64,000 nucleotides of DNA from Platynereis dumerilii (GCA_026936325.1 JAPTHN010000018.1:12977658-13041657); one strand, 5' to 3'; positions 11,206 through 22,301 are shown, numbered from the stretch's first letter. Notes: generated by a model not told the origin, from the letters alone. Made by a program: numbers and translations.

Positions 11206-13989
11206 CTGCATTCTTTCTACCGAGTTTGTAAACACTGGATCTAGCTGGAACTAGGATGCTTTTAGGACAAATTTAGTATTTATAAACAAGTTGTTGATAA
11301 CAGCTAACTTTTACTGTTAACATCAAACAGGACTGCTACAAGGTGTGTCATGTTTCTCGCACATTTAACCTAGTTCCATGTGATAAATGGACATTCTTGA
11401 AGTATGAAGTATATGCTGACCTGCTGTTTTCACTTCTAAGGGAATACTTGATATGTGAACAGGAATTAAGGTATGTTTTTCTTTAGGCTTTCTTATCATT
11501 GTCAGCTAGTAAATAACATGTCACATGAAATATTGTCCATTAGATTTTTAATATGATTGCACCATTTTCAATAAACTTCCTGTTGAGATTAATTGAGTAC
11601 AAGGAAACACTGACATAGACCAACTGCACAAGTCAAGTAAAAAGAATCATTGTGCTTATATTTGAAATTAAGGTGACTCATGCATGGTAGTTTGATCATA
11701 CAGATTTTCCTAAAATTTTGCACAGTTACTCTATGGGACCCATACATTCCAAAAATGAAAAACAAAAAAATTTCACCGACTTGTTTTGTTGCCATGGCAA
11801 CAGTATGTTTGGCCTGATGACTGCTTAAAAGTCATAAATTGAGTTTTTGGTTATGTACCACAGAATAAAGCATTACATGCATTTGTCACACAAAAACGTC
11901 ATAAATGTATTCCCATGGATGTATACCAATACATTTTCCACAAATTTGAAGAAAAAGGTTAAAACACTTTTTTCTGTAAGAGCTCTAAGAGCACCAATAC
12001 ACAAATTAATTGCTGATTTTGTATGCATCAATTTTGGCAGTAATCAAATTTTAGGAAAACGATCATACAGATTTTTTTTAAAATTTGCATATATCATAAA
12101 CAAGTTATTGTCAAACAAATGGCCAAAAAAAAAAAAAATTCACCGAGTCGTTTTTTAACTGCAGTGCCATGACTATGCCAATGTCAATTTAAAGAAATAA
12201 AGACAATTTTAGACGCAGTTGACTGAAATTAGTCGAGAAAATTCTTTGGATAAGGATGAGAAGCTGAAACTTTAAATTAGCATAGAGTAGGTGTTGCTGC
12301 ATTCAATGAAAAAATAATTATGCTTCTAGCTGCATTAGATCTCATTTAAATAGCAAATTACTGGCTGTCATGCTGCTAAAAAAAAGAGATCAGAAAATGG
12401 TGACGTCACAACTTTTTCCGGGCCAGCAGCAGTTGTGACGCTATGTTGCTAGGCAACCAGGCTGCTCAGAAGTATGTGCAGTGTACCACGGTTGAGTCAC
12501 CTTAAAGAATTAGATCTGCCAATTCTACATAGAATTCAACTTGCATTAAAATAACACAAACTGGTAAATTCACAACATTGGGGTATTATGAAACAATACC
12601 AATCAACACAATTGCATGTTTTTCAGAATTAAGTGAGTTCAATTCATTTTATTAGTCCAGTAGAGCCCCCCTATGTCAGAGGAACCCAAAAAGCTGTAAA
12701 ACAATTCTTACTGAATTGAAAGCGAGTGTCCCCCTCAATGATGCCAGTGATGCAGCCATAGTCTGGTGCCCTGCTATGTGAATGCATACAGGCCAGAAGA
12801 CCAGGTGTATGCAGCCATAGCCATGCTGGGAGAGCAGAGCAGTGTGTGTAGAACTGTGGAAGAAATACTTTCAAAATGTCACAATAAAGCCACTAAATGT
12901 TAGTTTAAAGATCCGCGGACAAACTTTATGACAGTAACGTAACATACAGTGAAGAAGGGCTGTGAAAGTAGTGGCAGGTGCCCAGTAGCTCTTACATAAA
13001 ATTAGGCCTAAATGTTAACATTTCAGTGTGTGCAAAAAATCTGCCTTACAAAACTAAGGCACTGCCCTGCCACCCAGTGGGCAGGCAGCGCAATTACCTA
13101 GAAATCAATCAATCAATTTTCCATATTTTTTTTTTCTAATCATTAGCCCCCAATTTTCTAGCATTTTTCCATAATCTTACTGCTTCCCAAACTTTTGGGG
13201 GTGAGGGCGACTGTCCCCCTCCCCCTGCCCCCCCTCCCATACGTCTATGCTAGCAATAAGCCTACGAAGTGCATTTTAAAAATACAGGACGTAAAGTCTC
13301 AATCTACCATCCGTGCTGATCATCTCAATTTGAGAGAGACCTTATTTTGAACCTAGGCCTACTAATTTCTTTGTCACATTTACTCAGTCACCCGCTTTGT
13401 CATTTTTCTAATCCTCTTAGCAGAACGTCAATTCGATGTCAATGATATATACTGGATATATGCGCTAATATAATAATAAACTACTGATAAAACCAGATAA
13501 TTTTAAAAAATATCTCAAGATTAATTTAACAATCCAGGCCAAATTGGAGCTTAGTAAAACGAACTTCGGACCTGTTGTTCTGGCATTATTACTGCTGATA
13601 TTCCAAAAACAATTTATGCAGATTGACAATAGAGGCTTTAATGTGTCAGTTTCAACTTTCAGGGCAGTTGTTCCCCCACAGGGGTAGTTGCCTGGCAGGT
13701 TGCTGCATGTGAATTCTGGCAGAGTTCACTGCCTGTGGCAGCCCACTGCAATTGGCTCTTGTGCTTACAGATTATACATTATAGTTACTAATGTTTAAAA
13801 GTAGTAAAGTATGAACTCAGTGTGCAGATCACTTTTTATGAGTGAATGACTCATTGAGTCACCCTTGTCTTTTTTATGTCATTTACTGCCACCTTGTGAA
13901 TAACTTGCACACATCACATCCCATAACATCAGTTTCCCAAAAAGAGCCAAATCATCTGAAACCCAATACCAACCTTCTTGTCTTTTTCT
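11206..13989. other. gene-poor stretch with an interspersed repeat pair and RFX/CRE-like sites
   Basis: No supported exon was seen. The phrase GATCATACAGATTTT followed 60-80 bp later by TTCACCGA occurs twice (11693 and 12061), indicating two copies of an unidentified repeat. Palindromes matching RFX X-boxes lie at 11788-11801 and 12445-12457, and a CRE octamer at 12401-12408. A truncated copy of the right half of the hAT-like repeat (CTTACTG...CCCAA then G/C runs, ending ATACGTCTATG) lies near 13130-13255. Confidence 0.45.
11788..11801. promoter_or_regulatory. perfect X-box-like palindrome
   Basis: GTTGCCATGGCAAC is the 14-bp full palindrome bound by RFX factors in animals. It lies inside an interspersed repeat with no adjacent gene model, so a regulatory role is unproven. 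Confidence 0.3.
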
Positions 13990-14474
13990 TCAGAAAGTTT
14001 TCTTGTTTACCAAGGTAATGGACAGTAAATAGATAGATACATGTGTCAGCAAAAAATGAAAATGAAAGAAATTGACAACTACTCTACATCTACAGAAAAT
14101 TAATACTATATTAAGTTCAATCTTAGTTATACCACATCGGTCCCAGTTCGTAAAGTAAAGTAAAATGTCATTTAAAAATTTCAAAAATTCAAGTGTCCAA
14201 TTACAGTGTACAGTTCAGAGCTGTGACGCACAGTCACAAGAAAATGTCACAAGTCAGTTTGTTTTAATGGGTGTAATGGCCATCGAGCAGGCAGAGATGA
14301 ACAGTGGCAACTGCAATGAGTCCAAGCAATAGAGTCCGGGCTATGAAGACCATTGAGGCAGTCAGTTGACACCCACATACGGAGCACAATGAGCTTATCG
14401 GCTCGGCTGATAGAGAGGCTTAAAACTAAATGCTGCCATTTAGATTTGTCCTGATTATTCCCTACAACTTTTTA

Positions 14475-15139
14475 TCACTTCATAACTTCATTAAGGTAGG
14501 AACCTACTGCTTGTATGATTTCAGGCCTTTTGTCCGACAGAATTAGAATAAATTGTTGGGTTTTATCGAGATTATTAAAGTTAGGAATTAAGCTTCTAAC
14601 TTTACATAAAAGCTCATACCTTGGGACAGTGTTATTATTGCAGGTTAGAAGGCTGTGGATTTCATCCTCTACTTCACCTGTGTCACATTTATCACATTTT
14701 CTTTGGTCTATTGGGGTTTTTGGAATATTATGTCTGCCCGTTTCAATTTTCAAATTATGAGAGCTTACTCTGAATCTTGCTATATTGCAATAAGTTTTCT
14801 TTGAAAGATTTAGATTTAGATAGGGCTCCAGACAGTAACTGGTCTTAAAGAGTTTGTATGGGCGAAGCTTTGGAAATTTATCAGACTCATGTATATCATT
14901 TAAAATTTTGCTTTGCTCCTTACTGTACAGTTGATATTTCACTTCCTTTGTTAACAAATTTGGGTCAGAGGTTTCCCAATCAATAACGTTTGCGTCAGTC
15001 ATTATTTTCCCTATTTTGCTGTACCAGCCATTGTGCATAACATGATGCAGCTTTTCTTGTATTATATAGTGATGTGTAATTTTATTGGGGACGTTTTCCG
15101 ACACCCTGGTGTACGGAAATGAACATTTCTTGATCATGC
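14475..15139 (-). mobile_element. LINE 3'-end fragment (C-terminal zinc-finger part of the ORF2-type protein)
   Basis: A 220-residue open frame matches the C-terminal region typical of invertebrate non-LTR retrotransposons. It has a basic stretch (IARFRVSSHNLKIETGRH), then CDKCDTGEVEDEIHSLLTC, a CxxC...H...C finger often placed after the reverse transcriptase. The reverse transcriptase itself is absent. Its upstream side is cut by a MITE at 15142. A second diverged copy on + at 43948-44348 shares KLxxYKLFKT, IARFR.SS and IETGRH. 3' UTR words (GAACTGGGACC) are also shared, near 14147 here and 44838 there. It is a 5'-truncated dead copy. Confidence 0.75.
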
Positions 15140-15141
15140 TA

Positions 15142-15293
15142 CACTCTAAAAAAATTCAGACAAAATTGGTTTTTTAGATTCAAAATGGTTTTTTGAAAAA
15201 CCAAATTTCAATGCAAAAAACCAATATGGACTTTTTTTCAAAAAACCATTTTGAATCTAAAAAACCAATTTTGTCCCGACATTTTTTAGAGTG
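15142..15293. mobile_element. palindromic MITE, family with CACTCTAAAAA ends, copy 1
   Basis: The ends are CACTCTAAAAAAATTC and its complement, flanked on both sides by TA (15140-15141 and 15294-15295), which fits a TA target-site duplication of the Tc1/mariner type. The two arms (TTTTTTAGATTCAAAATGG and its complement) pair over nearly the whole 152 bp. It sits immediately beside the LINE frame that it appears to interrupt. Confidence 0.75.
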
Positions 15294-15421
15294 TAATATG
15301 CACCAGAGAGGAGCCTTTCCAACCAAAAAATTGACAAAATTTTCAAGGAATGTAACTTTATTGTTATGGCTTTCATGGCTTTCATGAAAGCAAATAGAAG
15401 AAATACAAGAAAGACAAATAT

Positions 15422-17213
15422 TCACAAGGAGTAGACCACATAAGAAAACTTGAGGCCCCCGTAATTGCCATCAGGTGCGAGACTGACTTCTAACTCGCGA
15501 TTTCTGGAAGTGGCGCAGTTTACAGCTTTCAATTTCGTAGCTGGAAGAAAATAAACAGGAAAATAATATCAATCATATGATCCGGGGGGGGGGGGGGCTA
15601 TCGATTTTGGTGAAAAAATAAGCTTGTTTGCCACCTGATAATGAAAAAATAGAATTCGTTCAGCGCATGAAAATAAAAAGAAATTTGTTAAAACCGGTAG
15701 CTGGAGTACCATAATGTTAAAATTGTGATAAAAAAGTTTGTTGCCCAATATTTCACACACACACAAACATTGTTCCTTGTTTGGCACAAAATTAAATTTT
15801 ATCCCCGGGGTTTAAAAAATACATAGTCCCCCTAATTATCATCAGGTCAGACCCTTAAAATAGTGATAAAAAATAGCACTGCACGTCGAGCATATTTAGG
15901 CCTACCCAATTTTTCTGTGGTTTGAAATGTGTAGTATATCAAGTCTTGGTTAACTTCTATAGCCCTGTCAGCGTGCCTCGGCGGTCCGGCGTCGGCCCGG
16001 CGTCGGTCCGATGTCAGCAGCATCGGACCGGCTATGGGCCAACGTTGGGCCGCCGAGGCACGCTGATAGGGTAACTCCTTGTTGTCTGCGCCTTGTTTGA
16101 CAGTGACCCGCCACGGCTGGTGAAATGAATTTGACGGCAAAACGCAGAACTTGAAATCCTTAGAACTGTCCCTCCACTTCATGTGGATGGAAATTGGAGT
16201 TCCTTTTGCCGCTCCAAGGACGTACCAGACACCCCGCGCACATCTCAGGGTAAGTCGCCATTCACCGTCTCTTAAAATAAGTTAAATGAATCAAAAAAGA
16301 TAGTTTGTATCTGTATCACTGATTTTAAGTGCAAAACTTCAACTAATTGTAATATTCTAAGAGAACGAGACAAATTTTTCCATTATGGTGACAAACAAAA
16401 TTTGATACAATTCTTTGTTTATATTCTGAGCATTGTAGGTCTGGCAAGAAACGTGAATAAAATACAATTATGCAGGACTGTCATCGACACGGCCAAAATC
16501 AATGAAAAGGAAAAGTTTTCCAAATCGATAACAGTTCAATACTGTTATACAGCACTTGGTTACTCAATGTTTTACTGTCATCTGCGTTTTACGCGACCTG
16601 TAATTTATGCGTACGTGCGCATCACATCAGTTTCAGAATACACATGGTACTTCAAACTTTACTCAGTCTTCTCGTCGTCTTTGTTTATTCAAATCAAGGA
16701 ATAATGCTAATACAATACAGTAAATATCAAATATATTATTTCAACAGCATTTGGCATATTTATTGTGAAATATTACAAGAAATCCAGCAGATTCCATCTT
16801 GTTTACATCAAAACCGTGCCACCATTGCTCTGCTCTCGTCTGAAATCTCGCAAACGAGACAGCGTGATTTAAAATGGCCAACGTGGTTAACGCAAATAAC
16901 CAAGAACTCAACAATAAAGCTGGGATTTTACCATTATTCTGGTGTGTCAAAAAGTATTGATACATTCGATGCATCGGAAAGTTTTTTTTTCGAATATCAC
17001 ATCGGAAAAAGGTCGTTTTTGATGACATCCGCACAATAATGTCAATCTATTCAGGCAGCACAATTCATGGGGTCTCTACAGAAAACAACAACAACTCTTA
17101 CCTTCTATCAAATGCCTGTCTCCATAGTAGCAGTCATAGGGTGTTTTTGGGGTTGAGTAAATCAAATCCAAAGAAATGAGCAAAAGAGCAAAAACACATC
17201 TTGAAAACACCAT
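15422..17213 (-). CDS. small secreted protein, paralogue A (197 aa), with in-frame MITE
   Basis: Three exons on -: 17102-17213, 15906-16268 and 15422-15540 (stop 15422-15424). Start ATG at 17211-17213 gives a hydrophobic signal peptide (MVFSRCVFALLLISLDLIYS). The mature part has four Cys (residues 28, 47, 79, 167) and conserved blocks MKWRDSSKDFKFCVLP, FHQPWRVT, NCAT and a C-terminal YVVYSL. It aligns with the gene at 19841-21197 without gaps, except for 38 extra residues (104-141) encoded by a MITE in exon 2. Without them both proteins are 159 residues. Intron positions match; the first intron's phase appears to differ by one base, with AG alternatives at the acceptor. I do not recognise the family. 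A secreted extracellular role is inferred only from the signal peptide and Cys pattern. Confidence 0.75.
15958..16071. mobile_element. short palindromic MITE inserted in frame in a coding exon
   Basis: Inverted ends CCCTGTCAGCGTGCCTCGGC and CGAGGCACGCTGATAGGG bracket a GC-rich core that itself folds (TCCGATG..CATCGGA). Element plus a TA duplication is 114 bp, exactly 38 codons. On the - strand it is open (PYQRASAAQRWP...). Removing it restores GAG-TTA-GAA, giving a gap-free match to the paralogue. It is far more GC-rich than the surrounding DNA. Confidence 0.8.
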
Positions 17214-17341
17214 TGTTCCAACTCAAATAACATGAGACCAGAATTGTAAACAAAATCATCAAAAACCCCACAAATACAATAATTGTGGTGATCCAGTTTT
17301 CCCTAAAATATGTGGTTGATTAATTGAAAAACATTGCTCCA

Positions 17342-17530
17342 CACTCTAAAAATATTCAGACAAAATTGGTTTTTTAGATTCAAAATGTTTTTTTGAAAAA
17401 CCAAATTTCAATGCAAAAAACCAAAATGGATTTTTTTAAAAATCCATTTTGGTTTTGCATTGAAATTTGGTTTTTCAAAAAAACATTTTGAATCTAAAAA
17501 ACCAATTTTGTCCCGACATTTTTTAGAGTG
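17342..17530. mobile_element. palindromic MITE, CACTCTAAAAA family, copy 2 (near-perfect hairpin)
   Basis: This has the same ends and arms as 15142-15293, but the two arms extend through the centre (AAAATGGATTTTTTTAAAAA), so the entire 189 bp can fold into one hairpin. No TA duplication remains. A half copy lies at 22205-22301. Confidence 0.75.
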
Positions 17531-17976
17531 CTTGTCACAAAGCAGGTACTGACTCAGGTCTTTGAGAATTTAATCTGACCAAAATGATGTTTGCCAATAA
17601 ATAAAAAAAATCAGTATGCAAGGGGGGAAATGAGTTTGCCTATAATTTTTTTTTTTTAAACCTCCTCCCTTCCTTCATAGGATGGTTGTGTATCACAAAT
17701 TGTTAGAAAATCGGCTGATTTATGTACATTTATATTTATTTATCATATTTATTGTGTATGTTTGACCTCGAAACCATTTTGTGATTAATTGGACCACACT
17801 GAAATAAGTCTTATGTGAGACTTTAGTTGTAAATCCAAGATTCTTTTTCACTGAATATTTCTTGTTCAACTTGTATTGACAGGAAAATCATCTGAATAAA
17901 ATCAATCGATCAGTCATACTCAAACAATTTCAGGACAATTATTTCTGTAACATTATTAAATTTGGTGTTACAAAGA

Positions 17977-18211
17977 CATAGGCGTACGGAGCGCGCAATT
18001 TTTGGGGGGGCGAGCGATATTTGCCCAAATTTCAAGATCTTGATTTAATACCATTTCAAATGAAATTGCCTGGAAATCGTTCATTTTCAATAGTGATTAT
18101 TTAATCATCTGCCCAAATTTTCTAGCCTTTTTGCCTGAATCTTACTGTTTCCCAACCTTTTGGGGGGGGGGGGGCGATCGCTCCCCCTGCCCCAACTCTG
18201 ATACGCCTTTG
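17977..18211. mobile_element. non-autonomous hAT-like element with 8-bp target duplication
   Basis: The 8-bp direct repeat TACAAAGA flanks the element at 17969-17976 and 18212-18219. The ends are CATAGGCGTACGG and, on the other strand, CAAAGGCGTATCAG, a 10 of 12 match. An 8-bp duplication and ends starting CA fit the hAT superfamily. Internal G and C runs (GGGGGGG at each side) are characteristic, and related fragments occur near 10586 and 13130-13255. No coding capacity is present. Confidence 0.7.
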
Positions 18212-18732
18212 TACAAAGACAAGAATGCATGTTTGAATTTTAGGAAAACCTCCTGTTCTGTTTTTTCCCACACTAACCACAACACAGAAAAAGAGTGTTC
18301 AAATTTATGACTTGAGCAATTTATAGATCACAAAAGAGAGTTGTTGGCACCATTTCAGTTGTTTTTGGGTCTGATTGCAAATATATCATATTAATATGAC
18401 AGTTACATTTTGTACACAAAGTTTTATTACATCAAAATATGTCCTCTTAATTCAACAAACACATGTCCATGTATCCTGGATAATTTAAATTGAACGCCAA
18501 TAATTCCAGGACTGGCGATTACTGGCCGAATAAAGTTACTATAGGCCTTCTGCTATTAGAACTGAGCTCCACAAGACAAAAAAAACAAAGATCACTGACA
18601 GGGAATACAGGTCAAAATTGAGTATACTGTAGGCGGCAACCCAGGGCGGCAACTCATAGAGAGACAAACTTGTGGACACTCCAACTGTAGACTAGGAAGC
18701 TTCAGTCGCAGACACACTAACTAGTTGACAGT

Positions 18733-18915
18733 AAGGGAGGATCCAGAAAATTCCGGTCGGGGGAGTATATTGGGCTATCGCGTCGCGGATCGCGTAATTC
18801 GCGGCTTAACACGACTGCACATGGATAAAATTAACATGTGAAAATATATAAATTTTTGTCTGGTGAGGGAGGGGATGCATCCCCCCATCCCCCCCCCCCT
18901 GCGTCCGTCCCTGGT
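18733..18915. repeat. G-rich-ended dispersed repeat, copy 1
   Basis: It runs from GGATCCAGAAAATTCC to CCCCCTGCGTCCGTCCCTG with a core including TTAACATGTGAAAATATATA. The same sequence in reverse lies at 25386-25566. Confidence 0.6.
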
Positions 18916-19010
18916 TGAGAGCTAAACTCCCAAACTCAACTATTAGACAGCTAAACTCCTTGACACCAACTAGTCGACTGGTAATCTCGCAGCCACACTG
19001 GTCAACTATA

Positions 19011-19497
19011 CAGTGCCGCCTGTAAGTAAGTGAAACGCATGACATTGTGCCATTGCATCAATGTTAAACATCCTCAGCCAAACTGCTTGTGGAGGCATGA
19101 ATTCTCATCAGATGAAAGGGACACAAAGTGGGTCATCAAGGCCGATATGTGAGGCATGTGGGATAAAAATATCAGCCCATTTTCTTCGCTGTAGTCGGAG
19201 TTAGGTATGGGTCAAAGTCTTTGATAAGTAAGTGAACCACCCTTCCCTATGTTTTAACATTGGGCCTGCGTTTCACTTACTTATCAAAGACTTTGACCCA
19301 TACCTAACTCCAACTACAGCAAAGAAAACTGGCTGCTATTTTTATCCCACATGCCTCACATATCGGCCTTTATGACCCAAAATGTTTTCCTCTCATCGGA
19401 TGAGAATTCGTCCTTCCAGAAGCATTTTGGTTTAGGATGTTTAACATTGATGCAATGGCACAATATCATGCGTTTCACTTACTTACAGGCGGCACTG
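19011..19497. mobile_element. foldback DNA element with about 230-bp inverted arms, copy 1
   Basis: The left end CAGTGCCGCCTGTAAGTAAG and its complement at the right end are flanked by TA on both sides (19009-19010 and 19498-19499). The arms pair almost to the centre near 19235-19260: GCCATTGCATCAATGTTAAA pairs with its complement, as does GTTAGGTATGGGTCAAAGTC. There is no coding capacity. The TA duplication and CAGTG end suggest a Tc1/mariner-type MITE. A more diverged copy is at 30970-31442. Confidence 0.75.
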
Positions 19498-19840
19498 TAG
19501 GTAGTGAACCATATACATAAACTAAGCAAACTATAGAAGAAAGTAAAACTTGCACACAAACCAACTAGTTGACAGCTTACCTCTCAGACACACCAACTAG
19601 TTGACAGCTCAACTCGCATCTAAACTCATAGATTATTGACACCAGGGGCAGGGTACAAATTGAAATTCCTGATGGGACTATAGCTCTACTTCTTAAAAAA
19701 GAAAAAATGGAGAAAAAAAGCGTGAAAAGCCGCAATGTCTTAAAGAGTTGTTTATTAAATACAAATATATATATACATTTTAAACATTACACAGCACCAA
19801 AGTGAAATAGAAAATAAATATACACTGTAGAAGCAAACAT

Positions 19841-20121
19841 CTATATGGGATAAACAACATAGGCAAAAGACAAACTGCGGTATTGCTCATCCGGTCTCAA
19901 TGTCATTTTCAGAAAGCCCTTGTTGGCAGTCGCACAATTTTCAGACTTGAATCTTAAAGCTGAAAAGAAAAGATGCCAGAATTGGGCTTAGAGGGCTGCA
20001 CTTACCATATCTATCTCTCTATCTCTCTATCTCTCTATGTATGTATGTATGTATGTATGTATGTATGTATGTATGTATGTATGTATGTATGTATGTATGT
20101 ATGTATGTATCTATCTATCTT

Positions 20122-20178
<57 letters not shown>

Positions 20179-21197
20179 TATATTTCACTTACACAGGTCT
20201 TTAGCAGAATCTTCCGCGTATTTGATCATCTTCTGATCTATCACAACTTTCTTGTCCAATCCTTCTTGGTTATGTGCTGTGACTCTCCACGGTTGATGGT
20301 ACATGTTGGTCGGTAAAATGCACAACTTGAAATCGTTCTTTCCATCTCTGTACTTCATCGTAACATGCAATGGGCTCACAGAAGGTTTCGAAAGCCAGAA
20401 TTGACCCTTCGGACATTTTTGAGTGACACTCCAATCACCACCTCTGTAAATAAAATATATTATTAATTTTCTGCGAAATACAAAAATTATTAATTTTCCA
20501 AAAAATTAAACACATCAGGTGTAAGAAGAGACCTATGGTTAGGATTGGGTTGAGAGTAATGGATAGCGTTACACTTTTAACAAAAAGGTTTTATATATGG
20601 AACCTTTAAGGGTTCTATACCAAGGCTGGTATGGATAAGGAACCCTAAAAGGTTCATTATGAAACTAAAAAGGTTCCAACAGCAAACAAAAACAACACAT
20701 AGATAATCCAGCTGCACTGAAATCCCACAATGGAACCCCTTTCTCTAAAGTTGGGAGCCTATAGGGTTCCGTCATAGGGCCTTCCCACCGATATTGATCT
20801 GTTTCAATTCAGTTCAACCCTTAACAAAATTTAGAAATTTTTTGGCTGTGGGTTCTTTATATGTACCATCAAGACCTTTTGCGTTATGAGTGTAGGGTCA
20901 AGGTAGAAAATTTCTGTAACGGATCTCCTTTAAAAATGTAAATTTTCTTTGACATTTGATTCATCTATCTCTTTGAAACAGCCATAACTGGATCTTTTTC
21001 CAGCAATGACACATTACAGTAAGAAGACGCAGGAACTCAACCTCATCCCGGCAACAAAATTTGACAACATTTTTAAAACGGTCTCACCCGGAATGTTCGT
21101 GCTCGTCATCTATCCAGTCGCACTCAGCGTAATCTCCCGCTTTTGAATCCGAGACGAACAACAAAGACACCACGACCAATGAACACAGAGACACCAT
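19841..21197 (-). CDS. small secreted protein, paralogue B (159 aa)
   Basis: Three exons on -: 21088-21197, 20193-20443 and 19841-19959 (stop TAG 19841-19843). Phases 2 then 1 are consistent. ATG at 21195-21197 begins a signal peptide (MVSLCSLVVVSLLFVSDSKA). Four Cys follow (residues 26, 47, 78, 129). The most conserved blocks with the neighbouring paralogue are MKYRDGKNDFKLCILP, YHQPWRVT, ENCATANKG and C-terminal YVVYPI, with gap-free length identity. Family not recognised; extracellular location is inferred from the signal peptide. Intron 2 (19960-20192) is filled by a SINE end and ATGT/ATCT microsatellite only 10-15 bp from the donor site. Both copies are on the same strand, 2.6 kb apart, so tandem duplication is likely. 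Confidence 0.8.
19978..20182. repeat. SINE end with (ATGT)n(ATCT)n tail inside intron 2 of paralogue B
   Basis: The complement of GTGCAGCCCTCTAAGCCCA, the conserved edge of a dispersed SINE seen at least six more times here, is followed directly by CTCTAT words, then about 18 ATGT units and about 17 ATCT units. The microsatellite is therefore the expanded tail of the SINE. Confidence 0.75.
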
Positions 21198-21251
21198 GTT
21201 TTGCCGTACAATATAATATATATATAATATATATAGCCTCTGAACTCTACA

Positions 21252-21268
21252 GACTATATAATATAATC
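21252..21268 (-). promoter_or_regulatory. candidate TATA box of paralogue B
   Basis: On the - strand TTATATTATATAG lies about 60 bp upstream of the start codon, with further TATATAT words at 21217-21236. The whole stretch is AT-rich, so the exact box is uncertain. Confidence 0.25.
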
Positions 21269-21609
21269 AGCATCAACATTGTGTGACCCCAGAGCTACCC
21301 TTATAGTAATCACCCAATCAACTATGCATGAGCAAATCGAACAGTCACCAGCACAACATCAGACAGCCAACAATGCAGATGGATTTATATAATTTTATTT
21401 GCACAGGATATAATAAAACAAGGGTAATAACCAGGATAAATGAAGGGTGTAAGTGTGGACTAGAAGCATTGTGACTGACTGTGTTTCTGAATAAGCAGTA
21501 TCAGTACTTTGGTATGTCAGTGAGGCTGAAATTCACATTTTGCCCTTTCAAAAATATTCAAGACAAATCTTGCATGTCACCCTTTTGTCTGTGTACAAAA
21601 TCAGACAAA

Positions 21610-22050
21610 AGATATATGCTTATACCATTCGACACCTCTGTCAGCCAATCACAAGCAAGTATTTAACTGTGAAAAATCCCATATTCTTTGTCCATGCACT
21701 CATGACTGCTTGACTGTTTGTCTCACGGTATAAGCCAGTTATTCACCATAGGATCGGGAATCGGGAATATATATAGGTTATTCACCAAGGGAGAGGGAAT
21801 GTGTGATTTATCCAGCGAGGGCGTCAGCCCGAGCTGTGATAAACACATATTGCCGATCCCGCGGTGAATAACCGGCTTATACCATAAGACAAAACTGAAA
21901 CTTGTCATTTGTTGCTGTGGGTTTTTCACAGCTTCGCTTATTATTCTCCCATGCGAGGATAACTGGACAACAAAGAATATGGGTTTTATTGCAGTGAAAT
22001 ACTGGCTCATGATTGGCTGACAGAGGTGTCGAATGGTATAAGGGTTTATA
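21610..22050. mobile_element. imperfect foldback element
   Basis: CTTATACCATTCGACACCTC followed by TGTCAGCCAATCA and CCCATATTCTTTG (21616-21690) reappears as its complement at 21970-22044. A central part is rich in GGTTATTCACC / GGTGAATAACC words (21735-21870). A related end lies at 29240-29275. No coding capacity or clear target duplication was seen. Confidence 0.5.
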
Positions 22051-22204
22051 TCACCTCGAGCTAAAGCCCTTGGGTGATAAATAATATATATTCTCTCTCC
22101 CCTGGAATAACCTATACTCATTTACTACTTTTCTTTGATCAAATTACAGATCAGGAAGGATAATTTTCTTTTGCTGCTTCATAAAACTATTTTTTTTTGT
22201 GACT

Positions 22205-22301
22205 AAAAAAATCCATGTTGGTTTTTTGCATTGAAATTTGGTTTTTCAAAAAACCATTTTGAATCTAAAAAAACCAATTTTGTCTGAATTTTTTTAGAGT
22301 G
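22205..22301. mobile_element. half copy of the CACTCTAAAAA MITE family
   Basis: The right arm of the element at 17342-17530 is present (GCATTGAAATTTGGTTTTTC to TTTTTAGAGTG) without the left arm. Confidence 0.65.

Larger units (their letters stand above)
17531..19010. other. intergenic DNA between the paralogues, with repeats
   Basis: No exon was seen. It contains the hAT-like element 17977-18211 and a G-rich repeat at 18733-18915 whose second, reverse-oriented copy lies at 25386-25566. Confidence 0.5.

Noticed and set aside
14515-14760. Plus-strand coding region opposite the LINE fragment
   Set aside because: Shadow frame of the LINE protein on the other strand.
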